This document shows, one piece after another, positions 16,210 through 23,927 of a DNA stretch of 64,000 nt. The stretch lies in contig NZ_JAAOTJ010000005.1 of NCBI RefSeq assembly GCF_011297335.1, positions 62,001-126,000 of the forward strand, given 5' to 3'. Every line of letters begins with the position of its first letter. Position 1 is the stretch's first letter. The DNA comes from Catellatospora methionotrophica (GTDB lineage: Bacteria; Actinomycetota; Actinomycetes; Mycobacteriales; Micromonosporaceae). Made by a program: the position numbers and the translations under genes. The notes beneath the pieces were generated by a model. It searched no databases. It saw nothing but the letters and a program-made list of their open reading frames with translations, and was not told the origin of the DNA.

Positions 16210-16749
16210 TCAGCAGCTACCGAAACCGGTATTGAACAGCCGGCCCAGGTACTCCCCGTAGCCCGCCACGGCCTTCTGCACGGTGGTGCCGTCGTGCAGG
16301 AACAGGTAGCCCCGATCGCCCCGGGTGACCAGCAGCCCGTCGAAGCGGTGGGTGCCCGCGGGCGCGGTCAGCACCTCGGCGTCCGGGTACGCGGCCCGCA
16401 CGTCGGCCAGCGGACTGCCGGTGTGCACGCCCTCGGGGGTGCGCAGCGGCGCGTCGAACCACATCATCACGAGCCGGTCGTCGGCGGCGAAGACGAGGTT
16501 GCCCTGCGGCATGCCGGTGACCTGCGTGCTGCAGCCTGAGCGGGCCCTGTCTAGGCGGGGTTCGAGATCTGCGCGCTTGGTGCCGAACCGCACGTCGCGT
16601 ACGCCCTGCAGGTGGACGATGTCCGGACCCTGGGCGACCGGCGTGGCGCTCACGGCCGCCCCCTGCTCGGGGATGGCCGGGGCCTGTGTCGCCTGGGCGC
16701 ACGCTGCGCCCAGCATCATGACGGTCGCGAGGGCGAACGCTCCGCGCAT
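16210..16749 (-). CDS. Secreted hypothetical protein
   Basis: 179 residues from ATG 16749, chosen over upstream starts because AGGGGGACAGCC precedes it and the product begins with a signal peptide (MRGAFALATVMMLGAACAQAT). GAAC before the hydrophobic stretch end could be a weak lipobox, so a lipoprotein is possible. The mature part, about 155 residues, contains RFGTKRADLEPRL and a later SPLADVRAAYPDAE segment; this helix-strand pattern (F-G-x-x-x-x-x-L, then G-x-[TS]-x-x-x-[VL]) is common in small secreted actinomycete proteins of unknown function. Two further Cys (GCSTQ and the C-terminal GSC) may pair. It ends 23 bases from the tRNA-Ser(CGA) start. Confidence 0.65.
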   Translation of the reverse strand: MRGAFALATVMMLGAACAQATQAPAIPEQGAAVSATPVAQGPDIVHLQGVRDVRFGTKRADLEPRLDRARSGCSTQVTGMPQGNLVFAADDRLVMMWFDAPLRTPEGVHTGSPLADVRAAYPDAEVLTAPAGTHRFDGLLVTRGDRGYLFLHDGTTVQKAVAGYGEYLGRLFNTGFGSC

Positions 16750-17098
16750 GGCTGTCCCCCTAAAGACACCGGCCTGTGAGGCGACTCCCACCGGGGGTGA
16801 AGTCGTGCCCTCGACTATACGACTACATTCCGTGACTGCCACTTCACGCTGAGACTTTCTCGGGTCCGATGGCCAGCATATTCATCCGCTCCTGCCCTAT
16901 TTTATGCACCGAAAAAGCCATCAGAAGAGCATCAATCGGGCGTATCGCATTCGGTAAAAATTTTCAGATCGGCGGTGCGCATACAGCCGCCGGAGGGACA
17001 ACGGGCGGGCGCTGCGGGCCGCTATGGTGTCGGCGCTCACGGGGGTTCGACGTCACTCCTGGGCGTACTTCGTCCACCACTCATCCCGCAGAGGACGC
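16750..17098. promoter_or_regulatory. AT-richer intergenic promoter region
   Basis: 350 bases between divergent genes. The segment about 16895-16970 is distinctly AT-rich (e.g. GGTAAAAATTTTCAG), unlike the rest of block B, and probably holds promoters for the secreted repeat protein at 17099 and perhaps the minus gene. I cannot name exact -35/-10 boxes. Confidence 0.4.
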
Positions 17099-19423
17099 AT
17101 GCGCACAAGCACGCTGCGCCGGATCGGGATCCTGCTGCTCGCAGCGGTCGTCGCCACCACGGGACCAGCCGCCGCCGCGCACGCCGATCCCACCACCGGC
17201 ACCATCGCCGGCCGGCTCACCGACGGCGGCCAGCCCGTCGCCAACGCCTACGTCGAAGCCAGCGGCATCGGCTGGGGTTCGACCGAGACCGACGCCAACG
17301 GCGACTACACCATCACCGACCTGCCGCCCGGCGGCAACTACCGGATCACCTTCGCCCCGCCGGGGCGGCCCAACCAGTACGCGTACCACACCGCCGACTA
17401 CGACGGCGCCACCGTTTTCGCAGTCACGGCCGGTGCCACCACCACGGTCGACGACACGCTCATGCCGGTCGGCACGATCAGCGGCAGGTTCACCGACGCC
17501 ACCGGCAACGGCCTGGCGCACCGGAAGGTGACTTTCAGCACCCAGCCCGCAGGGCGCTGGGAGTATGCGGAGACCGACGAGACCGGCGCCTACAGCGCCC
17601 TGCTACCCGCAGGCGCCTACCGGGTCGCCTTCGCGCTGGGCCAGCAGCAGCAGTACGCACCCGGCCAGGTCGACCCCGCCCAGGCCGCGACATTCCAGCT
17701 CGGGGCAGGTCAGACCCTCACCGTCGACGAGACGGAGCTGCTGCGCGGCGCGATCGCAGGCCGGATCGTCCGGGCCGACGGCACCCCCGCGGCGGACATG
17801 CCGGTCTCGCTCCGTAACGCCGCGGACGACTACGCCGGATACACCGCCACGGACGCCGACGGCGAGTACCGGATCGACGTCCTGCCCGGCGCCTACCGGG
17901 TGGCGATCGCGTTCGACCGGGACGAGTCGATCATGCAGTATGTGCCGGGCAAGCGGCTCCTGGCACAGGCGCAGCCGTTCGCCGTGACGGCCGGGAACGT
18001 CACCGGCGTGAACGAGACGCTGCTGCCCACGGGCACCGCGAGCGGCCGGTTCACCGATGCCGAGGGTAACGGCATGGGCGGGGCCTCCGTGTCCTTCATC
18101 GACGGGTACGGCGGCACCTACGGCGCGAACACCGGCACCGACGGCGTCTGGCACATCGACGGGCTGGTGGCCGGCGACTACACGGTGATGTTCTTCGGCT
18201 GGCAGACCACCTTCCGGCAGTTCGCCTACGGCAAGGCCACCGAGGCCGCGGCCGACCGCATCACCGTGGCGGCCGGGCAGAACGTCGTGGTCGACGACTC
18301 GCGCCTGGCCACCGGCAGCATCAGGGTCACCGCGAAGAACTCCGTCACCGGAGCGGCGGTCGGCGACTTCTACGTCCAGGCCGACAACTACTCCGCCGAC
18401 GCGGCCGGGGGCGTCGCCGTCCTGCCCGAGATGCCCGCCGGGGCCTGGGGTCTGAACATCTACGCCGAGGGCTACCAGGTGGTGGAGCAGGCGGGCCCGG
18501 TGACCGTGGTGGTCGGCCAGCAGGCCGAGATCGAGGTCACCCTCGTGCCCGTCGGCTCGCTGCGGGCCAAGATCGTCGATGCGGTCACCGGCGCGCCGGT
18601 CGCGGGCGTCTGCCTGTTCACCCAGACCCGGGTGAAGTTCCGGCTCTTCGAGGGCTGCGCGGGCGAGAGCGGCCCCGACGGCGAGATCGTGATGCCGGTC
18701 GAGGCGGGCACCTACCAAGTGTTCGCCCTGCCCGGCCGCGGCTCGGCGTACGGCGCGCAGTGGGTCGGCCTCACCGGCGGCACCGGCAGCCAGGACCTGG
18801 CTCGCAACGTGGTCGTGGCCGCCGGGCAGCAGAAGTACATCCACAAGATCTACCTGGACCGCAAGGGCACCGTCACCGGCACCGTGACCGGGGCCGACGG
18901 GGCACCGGTGACCAGCGGCACCGTCGCCGTCGTCACGCCGGTGATCGGCGACGCCGGACAGGGCCGGGTGCCCATCGACACCCAGGGGCGATACACGATC
19001 GACTTCCTGGGGCCGTACGCGTGGCCGCTGAGCTTCCAGACGTCGACGCACGCGTTCCAGTGGAGCGGGGCCGCGCACCGGCGGCAGAGCGCCACCCCGG
19101 TTCAGGTGACCGCAGGGCAGACCACCACGTTCAACCAGCAGCTCGCCCTGGGCACCGTGGTCAAGGTGACCGCGACCGGGTCTCCGGCGGGCGGCTACGC
19201 GGTGGCGCTGAACCACAGCAACGGTGACGTGGCCGGCTTCGTCTGGGTCCAGCAGTCCGGCGGCCAGGCCGTCTACCGGGTCATGGGCGGCCAGCAGGTG
19301 AAGCTGCACTTCGCGGGCGGTGAGCCGGGTCAGGGCTGGTACGGCGGGACGGACTTCGCCAGCGCCAAGACGGTGTCGATCCCGGCCACGGGGGAGAAGG
19401 TCGTCGTCTACCCATACAGCTGA
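17099..19423 (+). CDS. Secreted multi-domain protein with carboxypeptidase-regulatory-like repeats (paralogue of 8793-11099)
   Basis: 774 residues from ATG 17099 (MRTSTLRRIGILLLAAVV), with CAGAGGACGC upstream. The signal peptide ends near AAAHA-D, then the mature start DPTTGTIAGRLTDGGQPVAN closely parallels DPDTGTIAGHITSNGQPVAN of the other protein. About eight repeats follow with G-T-[IVA]-[ST]-G-R-F-T-D openings and V-T-A-G-x-x-x-x-V-[DN]-x-T-L-L links. The C-terminal part also parallels the paralogue (FLGPYAWPLSFQTSTHAFQW versus FLGPYQWPLLFKAKDHAPQW), including the final V-S-I-P-A-x-G. It should be exported and may bind surface glycans or form stalks. A hairpin terminator follows. Duplication plus inversion of the ancestral gene is likely. 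Confidence 0.75.
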   Translation: MRTSTLRRIGILLLAAVVATTGPAAAAHADPTTGTIAGRLTDGGQPVANAYVEASGIGWGSTETDANGDYTITDLPPGGNYRITFAPPGRPNQYAYHTADYDGATVFAVTAGATTTVDDTLMPVGTISGRFTDATGNGLAHRKVTFSTQPAGRWEYAETDETGAYSALLPAGAYRVAFALGQQQQYAPGQVDPAQAATFQLGAGQTLTVDETELLRGAIAGRIVRADGTPAADMPVSLRNAADDYAGYTATDADGEYRIDVLPGAYRVAIAFDRDESIMQYVPGKRLLAQAQPFAVTAGNVTGVNETLLPTGTASGRFTDAEGNGMGGASVSFIDGYGGTYGANTGTDGVWHIDGLVAGDYTVMFFGWQTTFRQFAYGKATEAAADRITVAAGQNVVVDDSRLATGSIRVTAKNSVTGAAVGDFYVQADNYSADAAGGVAVLPEMPAGAWGLNIYAEGYQVVEQAGPVTVVVGQQAEIEVTLVPVGSLRAKIVDAVTGAPVAGVCLFTQTRVKFRLFEGCAGESGPDGEIVMPVEAGTYQVFALPGRGSAYGAQWVGLTGGTGSQDLARNVVVAAGQQKYIHKIYLDRKGTVTGTVTGADGAPVTSGTVAVVTPVIGDAGQGRVPIDTQGRYTIDFLGPYAWPLSFQTSTHAFQWSGAAHRRQSATPVQVTAGQTTTFNQQLALGTVVKVTATGSPAGGYAVALNHSNGDVAGFVWVQQSGGQAVYRVMGGQQVKLHFAGGEPGQGWYGGTDFASAKTVSIPATGEKVVVYPYS

Positions 19424-19435
19424 CCGTGAAACGAC

Positions 19436-19466
19436 AGGAGCCCGGATCGCGATGATCCGGGCTCCT
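19436..19466 (+). terminator. Hairpin terminator
   Basis: AGGAGCCCGGATC and GATCCGGGCTCCT around a 5-base loop, 13 bases after the stop of the secreted repeat protein. Confidence 0.8.
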
Positions 19467-19488
19467 GGACGTTGCCGCTCGTGAGAGC

Positions 19489-19543
19489 GGAGGATACGAG
19501 ATTCGAACTCGTGAGGGTTTTATCCCAACACGCTTTCCAATGC
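19489..19543 (-). pseudogene. 3' half of tRNA-Ser(GGA), attachment-site relic
   Basis: On the minus strand it reads CATTGGAAAGCGTGTTGGG (anticodon GGA) through variable arm, T arm (GAGTTCGAATCTCG) and acceptor 3' strand TATCCTCC. The D arm and 5' acceptor strand are missing; unrelated sequence begins at the 5' side of the anticodon stem. This is a displaced tRNA 3' half like the one at 3470. It marks the left border of the STAND island. The complete tRNA-Ser(GGA) is not in the window. Confidence 0.75.
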
Positions 19544-19874
19544 TGTGAGCGGGTGTCCGGGATGCGCCGCGCGGCGTACTTCACCAGGTAGGCATGGCGT
19601 TTTGAACCTCTATGAACGGCTACGAACGATGTTGAATGAGACCAGGACTGAGACTACGGTGATTGGCTTGGGAGCGACCGGCGTGCGCGGCCCTACCCGA
19701 GTTAACCAATCCCTGCAACCCCAGATTGCGCAGTAGCAAGCCTCGACCGACTGAAACAGTAAGGCAGATTTAATCTCGGAACCTCGCCTGGATGTTTCAA
19801 CCGTCAACTTTTGCGTACCCGCCACCGTACGTGCAACGTTCAGGGACGTTGAGTCCTTGTGAAGCAGTTCGTCC
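19544..19874. other. Gene-free stretch with 10-bp phased repeats
   Basis: No supported gene. Four units in exact 10-base register start at 19604, 19614, 19624 and 19634 (GAACCTCTAT, GAACGGCTAC, GAACGATGTT, GAATGAGACC). Their place about 60 bases inside the tRNA relic fits integrase arm-type binding sites. AT-richer sequence around 19740-19800 follows. Confidence 0.45.
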
Positions 19875-22133
19875 TCAGGTGCCGCCTAGGGCCCGCCCGC
19901 GCCAGTAGGCGAGGTTGTTGCGGGTGTTCAGGGTGTTGGGGTGGACGGGTCCGAGGACCCGCAGCCGGTCGTCCAGCAGCTGCTCGAACGCGGCGACCGC
20001 CCCGGCCGGGTCACCGGCCCGCCCGCGCCAGTAGGCGAGGTTGTTGCGGGTGGTCAGGGTGTTGGGGTGGTCGGGTCCGAGGACCCGCAGCCGGTCGTCC
20101 AGCAGCTGCTCGAACGCGGCGACCGCCCCGGCCGGGTCACCGGCCTGCCCTCGCCAGTTGGCGAGGTTGTTGCGGGCAGTCAGGGTGTTGGGGTGGTCGG
20201 GTCCGAGGACCCGCAGTTGGTCGGCCAGCAGCTGCTCGTACGCGGCGACCGCCCCGGCCGGGTCACCGGCCTGCCCCCGCCAGCTGGCGAGCTCGCTGCG
20301 GGTGGTCAGGGTGTCACGGTGGTCGGGTCCGAGGACCCGCAGTTGGTCAGCCAGCAGCTGCTCGAACGCGGCGCCCGCCCCGGCCGGGTCACCGGCCTGC
20401 CCCCGCCAGCTGGCGAGCTCGCTGCGGGTGGTCAGGGTGTCACGGTGGTCGGGTCCGAGGACCCGCAGGAAGTCGGCCAGCAGCTGCTCGTACGCGGCGC
20501 CCGCCCCGGCCGGGTCACCGGCCTGCCCCCGCCAGCTGGCGAGCTCGCTGCGGGTGGCCAGGGTGTCACGGTGGTCGGGTCCGAGGACCCGCAGGAAGTC
20601 GGCCAGCAGCTGCTCGTACGCGGCGCCCGCCCCGGCCGGGTCACCCGCCTGCCCCCGCCAGCTGGCGAGGTTGCCGCGGGTGGCCAGGGTGTCGGGGTGG
20701 TCGGGTCCGAGGCGCTGGTGTGCGGTGTGGTGCAGGCGCTGGTAGTAGTCGGCGGCTGCGTTGACCTGCCCGGTGTCGCCGAGGCGGGTACCCGCAGTGA
20801 ACAGCACTACATGCCCGCCATGCTCAGGTGTCCAGAGCGGGTCGGGGTTGGTGTGGTGCAGGTGTTCGGTGTTGGCGCGCAGGGCCTGGCCGAGGTCCGG
20901 GTCGGTCTCGATGGGCGGCCACACGGCCTGGAGGGCGTCGGCGGCGGCGAGGGTGGCGCTGTCGCGGGCGCCGGCCGGGGTCTGGTCGCGGGTGGCGCGT
21001 TGGATGAGCGCGTGCACGCGCAGGCTGCGGGCGGGGTTGCCGGGGTCGTGGGTGGCCAGGTTCAGCAGGTGCAGGTTACGCACCGCGTCGTACACATCGT
21101 CGGCCGTGACCTGTGCGCCGGCTACGGTGGACAGCCAGTCCAGTACCGGCGCGGCGGTCAGCACGGGGGCGGGGATCCCGTTCGGGTCGAGCAGACTCGC
21201 CAACCGCAACACAGGCCGCGCCAGACCGGCCGGACGCAGGGTATCGGCATGCTCGATCGACAGGGACCAGGTCGCGGCAACGGTCGCACGGTGCTCGTCA
21301 GGCAGTGACTCGGGCTCGGGCAGGAAGTGTTCGAGGCTGCGGCGTCGGTCGGCGAGCCGACTGCGGTAGGTGCCGCATGTGATCTCCCGGTCGATGATGT
21401 ATGCGGCGGCTTGGGCCAGAGCCAGGGGCAGGTATCCCAGGTCGGCGGCTACGCCGTCGATGTCGTTGTTCAGGCCGGGATGTGCTGTGAGTTTTGAGGT
21501 GAGGTATTCGTGAGCCTGGGCGGGGGTGAACAGGCCCACCTGGACCAGGACTCGGTTGTCACGGCGTAGGGCGGAGTCGCTGCGGCGGGTGGTGACCACC
21601 ACCGACCCGGTCTCGGCCGCCGGGGGCCACCATCCGGTCAGGTCCGCCAGCCGGGTCAGGTCATCCAAGACCACGGCCCAGCGCCTGCCACTGTCAGCCA
21701 GCCAACGCAGCAGCCACTGCGCGGCCTGCTCGCCGTCCATGCGCGAGTCGATGCCGACAGCCACGGCGGCTTGTGCGTAGGCCGCCACGATGGACTGCCG
21801 TGAGCCTGCGTCGACCCAAAGCAGCAGGTCGACGCTTCTCCGCTGCCATAGGCCGTTGGCCCAGTCTGCGGCCAGCTGGGTCTTGCCGACCCCGCCCATT
21901 CCCGACAGCACCTGTGTAAGCACCACCGTTCCGCTCTCGCCCGCGGGTAGCAGAGCTTGCTGGTCGGGCCGGGGCTGCCAGCAGTCAGCCAGCGGCGGCA
22001 CCCGCCCCACCGCGACCGGCCAGGTCGGTTCGGGCCGGTCGCCAAAGAGGTTCACCTGCGTGCCTTCGCCGATGTGCAGACCTCTGGCACGAGGTGCGGT
22101 GATGTCGTACCGCGCTGGGGTGTCGTCGGTCAT
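19875..22133 (-). CDS. STAND NTPase (NB-ARC-like) with N-terminal RHIM-like motif and C-terminal tandem TPRs
   Basis: 752 residues. Residues about 14-31 (PRARGLHIGEGTQVNLFG) form a short RHIM-like motif. Walker A GMGGVGKT is at 78-85 and Walker B RWAVVLDD at about 151-158, followed by a sensor arginine region (VVVTTRRSDSAL), a helical domain with GYLPLALAQAAAYI (the GxP motif of STAND proteins) and a winged-helix region. From residue 475 to the end run six complete and one partial 42-residue TPRs of kinesin-light-chain type (LGPDH-D-TL-TR--LA-WRGQAGDPAGA). STAND proteins oligomerise upon ligand sensing by the repeats; here the N-terminal motif would then template the partner's motif. The partner gene ends only 16 bases upstream on the same strand. 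The start ATG 22133 keeps the motif. Confidence 0.85.
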   Translation of the reverse strand: MTDDTPARYDITAPRARGLHIGEGTQVNLFGDRPEPTWPVAVGRVPPLADCWQPRPDQQALLPAGESGTVVLTQVLSGMGGVGKTQLAADWANGLWQRRSVDLLLWVDAGSRQSIVAAYAQAAVAVGIDSRMDGEQAAQWLLRWLADSGRRWAVVLDDLTRLADLTGWWPPAAETGSVVVTTRRSDSALRRDNRVLVQVGLFTPAQAHEYLTSKLTAHPGLNNDIDGVAADLGYLPLALAQAAAYIIDREITCGTYRSRLADRRRSLEHFLPEPESLPDEHRATVAATWSLSIEHADTLRPAGLARPVLRLASLLDPNGIPAPVLTAAPVLDWLSTVAGAQVTADDVYDAVRNLHLLNLATHDPGNPARSLRVHALIQRATRDQTPAGARDSATLAAADALQAVWPPIETDPDLGQALRANTEHLHHTNPDPLWTPEHGGHVVLFTAGTRLGDTGQVNAAADYYQRLHHTAHQRLGPDHPDTLATRGNLASWRGQAGDPAGAGAAYEQLLADFLRVLGPDHRDTLATRSELASWRGQAGDPAGAGAAYEQLLADFLRVLGPDHRDTLTTRSELASWRGQAGDPAGAGAAFEQLLADQLRVLGPDHRDTLTTRSELASWRGQAGDPAGAVAAYEQLLADQLRVLGPDHPNTLTARNNLANWRGQAGDPAGAVAAFEQLLDDRLRVLGPDHPNTLTTRNNLAYWRGRAGDPAGAVAAFEQLLDDRLRVLGPVHPNTLNTRNNLAYWRGRALGGT
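19878..20711 (-). repeat. Six and a half tandem 126-bp TPR-coding repeats
   Basis: The 3' part of the STAND gene consists of 126-bp units encoding LGPDH...EQLL-D-LRV. Adjacent units share very high DNA identity (several differ by a few bases), showing recent amplification or gene conversion. The number of units probably varies among strains. Confidence 0.85.
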
Positions 22134-22149
22134 GGGGTCGGAGCCGCAG

Positions 22150-22524
22150 TCAGTTGTAGGTGTTGGTCTGGGTGTTGTGGTCGCCGATCATCAGGCCCTT
22201 GGCGTCGGGCGCGTTGATGGAGTACTTCGTCCCGGCCGCGCGCAGCAGGTCCAGCAGCTTCTGGGCGGCTTGCTGTGTCGGATCGTCGACACCGGCTGCG
22301 GCCAGCTGCTCAGTGAGCGCGGTCTGGCGGTCTTCGGCGGTGCCATTGGCCTGCTCGACCAGGGCAATGCTCTGTTCGTCGTCGGCACCATTGCGGCGCA
22401 GTCGCCTCGCCACCAGGCCCTTGAGCGTGTCGTACGCGTCGGCGATCAGCTTCGTCGCCGTGCCGGCCAACCCGGCTTTCGCGCCCTCTTCCAGGGCCAT
22501 GACCACCAGCGTTACCGGATCCAT
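22150..22524 (-). CDS. Bell-like amyloid-signalling effector with C-terminal RHIM-like motif
   Basis: 124 residues. Residues 1-45 are a helical segment (MDPVTLVVMALEEGAKAGLA, then IADAYDTLKGLVARRL) typical of the Bell domain, the bacterial analogue of fungal HeLo/HELL membrane-toxic domains. A second helical region (residues 50-98) follows. The extreme C-terminus, AKGLMIGDHNTQTNTYN, is a RHIM-like amyloid motif matching the N-terminal motif of the neighbouring STAND protein (GLHIGEGTQVN) and of the broken copy (GQQIGESNTQHN). ATG 22524 follows GGGGGTAGGC. The gene lies 16 bases before the STAND gene, so they form an operon. The likely mechanism is that the activated STAND seeds amyloid folding of this tail and the Bell domain then attacks the membrane. 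Assignment rests on architecture and remembered family sequences. Confidence 0.75.
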   Translation of the reverse strand: MDPVTLVVMALEEGAKAGLAGTATKLIADAYDTLKGLVARRLRRNGADDEQSIALVEQANGTAEDRQTALTEQLAAAGVDDPTQQAAQKLLDLLRAAGTKYSINAPDAKGLMIGDHNTQTNTYN

Positions 22525-22608
22525 GCCTACCCCCAGCGTTCGTCCATCCGTCTCGTGCCTCCACACTAGAACCAGGCCGATACAACAATGTCGATCAAGG
22601 GGGCGTAG
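22525..22608. promoter_or_regulatory. Divergent promoter region of the two STAND loci
   Basis: Only 84 bases separate the Bell-like gene (-) from the broken STAND copy (+), so their promoters overlap here. No specific box can be named. Confidence 0.5.
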
Positions 22609-23664
22609 GTGGGAGCCGACCGACCCGACTTCTCCGTCGATGCCAGCAGCGCGCAAGGCCAGCAGATCGGCGAGAGCAACACCCAGCACAACCACTACTA
22701 CGGCACGTCCCCGCATGTGACGTGGCCGTTGCGGGTGGGCGTGGTGCCGCCGCTGGCGGACTGTCTGCAAGACCGGCAGGCCGAGCAGGAGGCGCTGTCC
22801 GAAGGGTCGGGCAAGACGACGGTGCTGGTGCAGACGCGGGTGCTGTCGGGGATGGGCGGAGTCGGAAAGACGCAGCTGGCCGCAGGCCACGCTGAGATGT
22901 TGTGGGAACAGCGGCTGCTGGACGTGCTGGTGTGGGTGCCTGCCGGGTCGCGGGTCTCGGTGGTCGACAGCTACACCGACGCCGCCCGCCAACTCGGCGT
23001 GGACTTCGGTCAGGTCGGTGAGCAGGCCGCTGTCCGGCTGTTGGGCTGGCTGGCCGCAACCGGTCGGCGGTGGCTGGTCGTCCTCGACGACCTGGCCGAC
23101 CCCGACGACGTCCGCGGGGTGAACAGGCCGACGTCGACCAGGCGGCGGCCGTTACCGGTCAGGGCGGTGTCGCGGCTGCGGGTCGTGTCCACCACCGACC
23201 CGGCCGGATTGCGCGGCGGCCACAGACCGCGGCAGCCTCGCCAGCTGGCGGGGGCAGGCGGGTGACCCGGCCGGGGCGGTCGCCGTGTTCGAGCAGCTGC
23301 TGGACGACTTGCTGTGGGTCCTCGGACCCGACCACCGTGACACCCTGACCACCCGCAGCGAGCTCGCCTACTGGCGGGGGCGGGCCGGTGACCCGGCTGG
23401 GGCAGCCGCCGCGCTCGAGCAGGTGCTGGACGACCGGCTGCGGGTCCTTGGACCCGACCACCCCGACACCCTGACCACCCGCGCCAACCTCGCCCGCTCT
23501 CTGGGGCAGGCCGGTGACCCGGCCGGGCAGCCGCCGCCTGCGAACAGGTGCTGGCCGACAGGCTGCGGGTCCTCGGACCCGACCACCCCCACCCCCACAC
23601 CTTGACCACCCGCCACAACCTCGCCCACTGGCGGAGGCAGGCTAGCTATATCCCCTCCGACTAA
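22609..23664 (+). pseudogene. Broken second STAND NTPase gene (internal inversion, deletion and frameshift)
   Basis: From GTG 22609 the product reads like the intact STAND protein: RHIM-like motif (GQQIGESNTQHNHYYG), TWPLRVGVVPPLADC, Walker A GMGGVGKTQLA and Walker B RWLVVLDDL. At 23112 homology stops. The next 121 bases, bounded by CCGCGG at 23112-23117 and 23227-23232, are inverted; reversed, they read RGLWPPRNPAGSVVDTTRSR and further LVDVGLFTP in frame, matching the intact gene. At 23233 the sequence jumps into TPR coding in another frame (LASWRGQAGDPAGAV...), so the winged-helix part is deleted. A one-base loss near 23526 shifts the last repeats again, ending about 23664. The open part stops at 23265 and could make a 218-residue remnant. 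Confidence 0.85.
23112..23232. other. 121-bp inverted segment flanked by CCGCGG
   Basis: In silico reversal restores both reading frame and homology to the intact STAND gene over 40 codons. The palindromic hexamer CCGCGG at both ends is the only shared border sequence. The right border coincides with the deletion junction, so both changes may be one event. Confidence 0.85.
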
Positions 23665-23671
23665 GGCCCCG

Positions 23672-23688
23672 GTGGTTTTCAAGACCAC
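23672..23688. other. attL core of the AICE
   Basis: GTGGTTTTCAAGACCAC is identical to the anticodon stem-loop of tRNA-Ser(TGA) at 38534-38550 in the same orientation, and to the reverse complement at 3470-3486. Sequence to its left (CCCTCCGACTAAGGCCCCG) is not tRNA-Ser 3' sequence. Exact crossover point is unknown. Confidence 0.7.
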
Positions 23689-23856
23689 GTGTGGAACTGG
23701 CCGTGAGCTGCGGCAACGTCGATCATCTGCGGAACCTCTCCGTGCATTCTCCGGAGCACCCCTGCGGGCCGACCCGTGGACGCCTACGGCATATCCATCA
23801 CTAACCAAGTTGATGAAGCTGTTTCAAAGTAGTCAACCGGATTCGGACACGCCTTG

Positions 23857-23927
23857 GATGGCTGAACCAAATGGGGGCGGGATCAAAGTTGATCTCGATA
23901 CCTCCGCCTCCTTTTGGTTCAGCCATC
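23857..23927. repeat. Conserved hairpin of element end (15-bp arms)
   Basis: GATGGCTGAACCAAA at 23857-23871 pairs with TTTGGTTCAGCCATC at 23913-23927 around 41 bases. Position relative to the att core and part of the loop are shared with 3230-3303, while the arm ends differ in a compensating way. Both strands here happen to encode similar peptides beginning MAEP, because of the symmetry. Confidence 0.7.

Larger units (their letters stand above)
19489..23671. mobile_element. Immune-type genomic island between two tRNA-Ser attachment relics
   Basis: The island is bordered by the tRNA-Ser(GGA) 3' half on the left and the tRNA-Ser(TGA) anticodon core at 23672 on the right. It contains the Bell-like effector, a STAND NTPase and a degraded STAND copy, but no integrase. 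Mobility is inferred from the borders and content only. Confidence 0.5.

Noticed and set aside
17603-19309. 568-codon minus-strand frame across the secreted repeat protein
   Set aside because: Shadow of the repeat gene in GC-rich DNA; no start site and Gly/Val/Arg-rich low-complexity product.
19878-20711. 126-bp periodic repeats considered as a CRISPR array
   Set aside because: No constant short repeat with unique spacers; units are coding TPRs with continuous reading frame.
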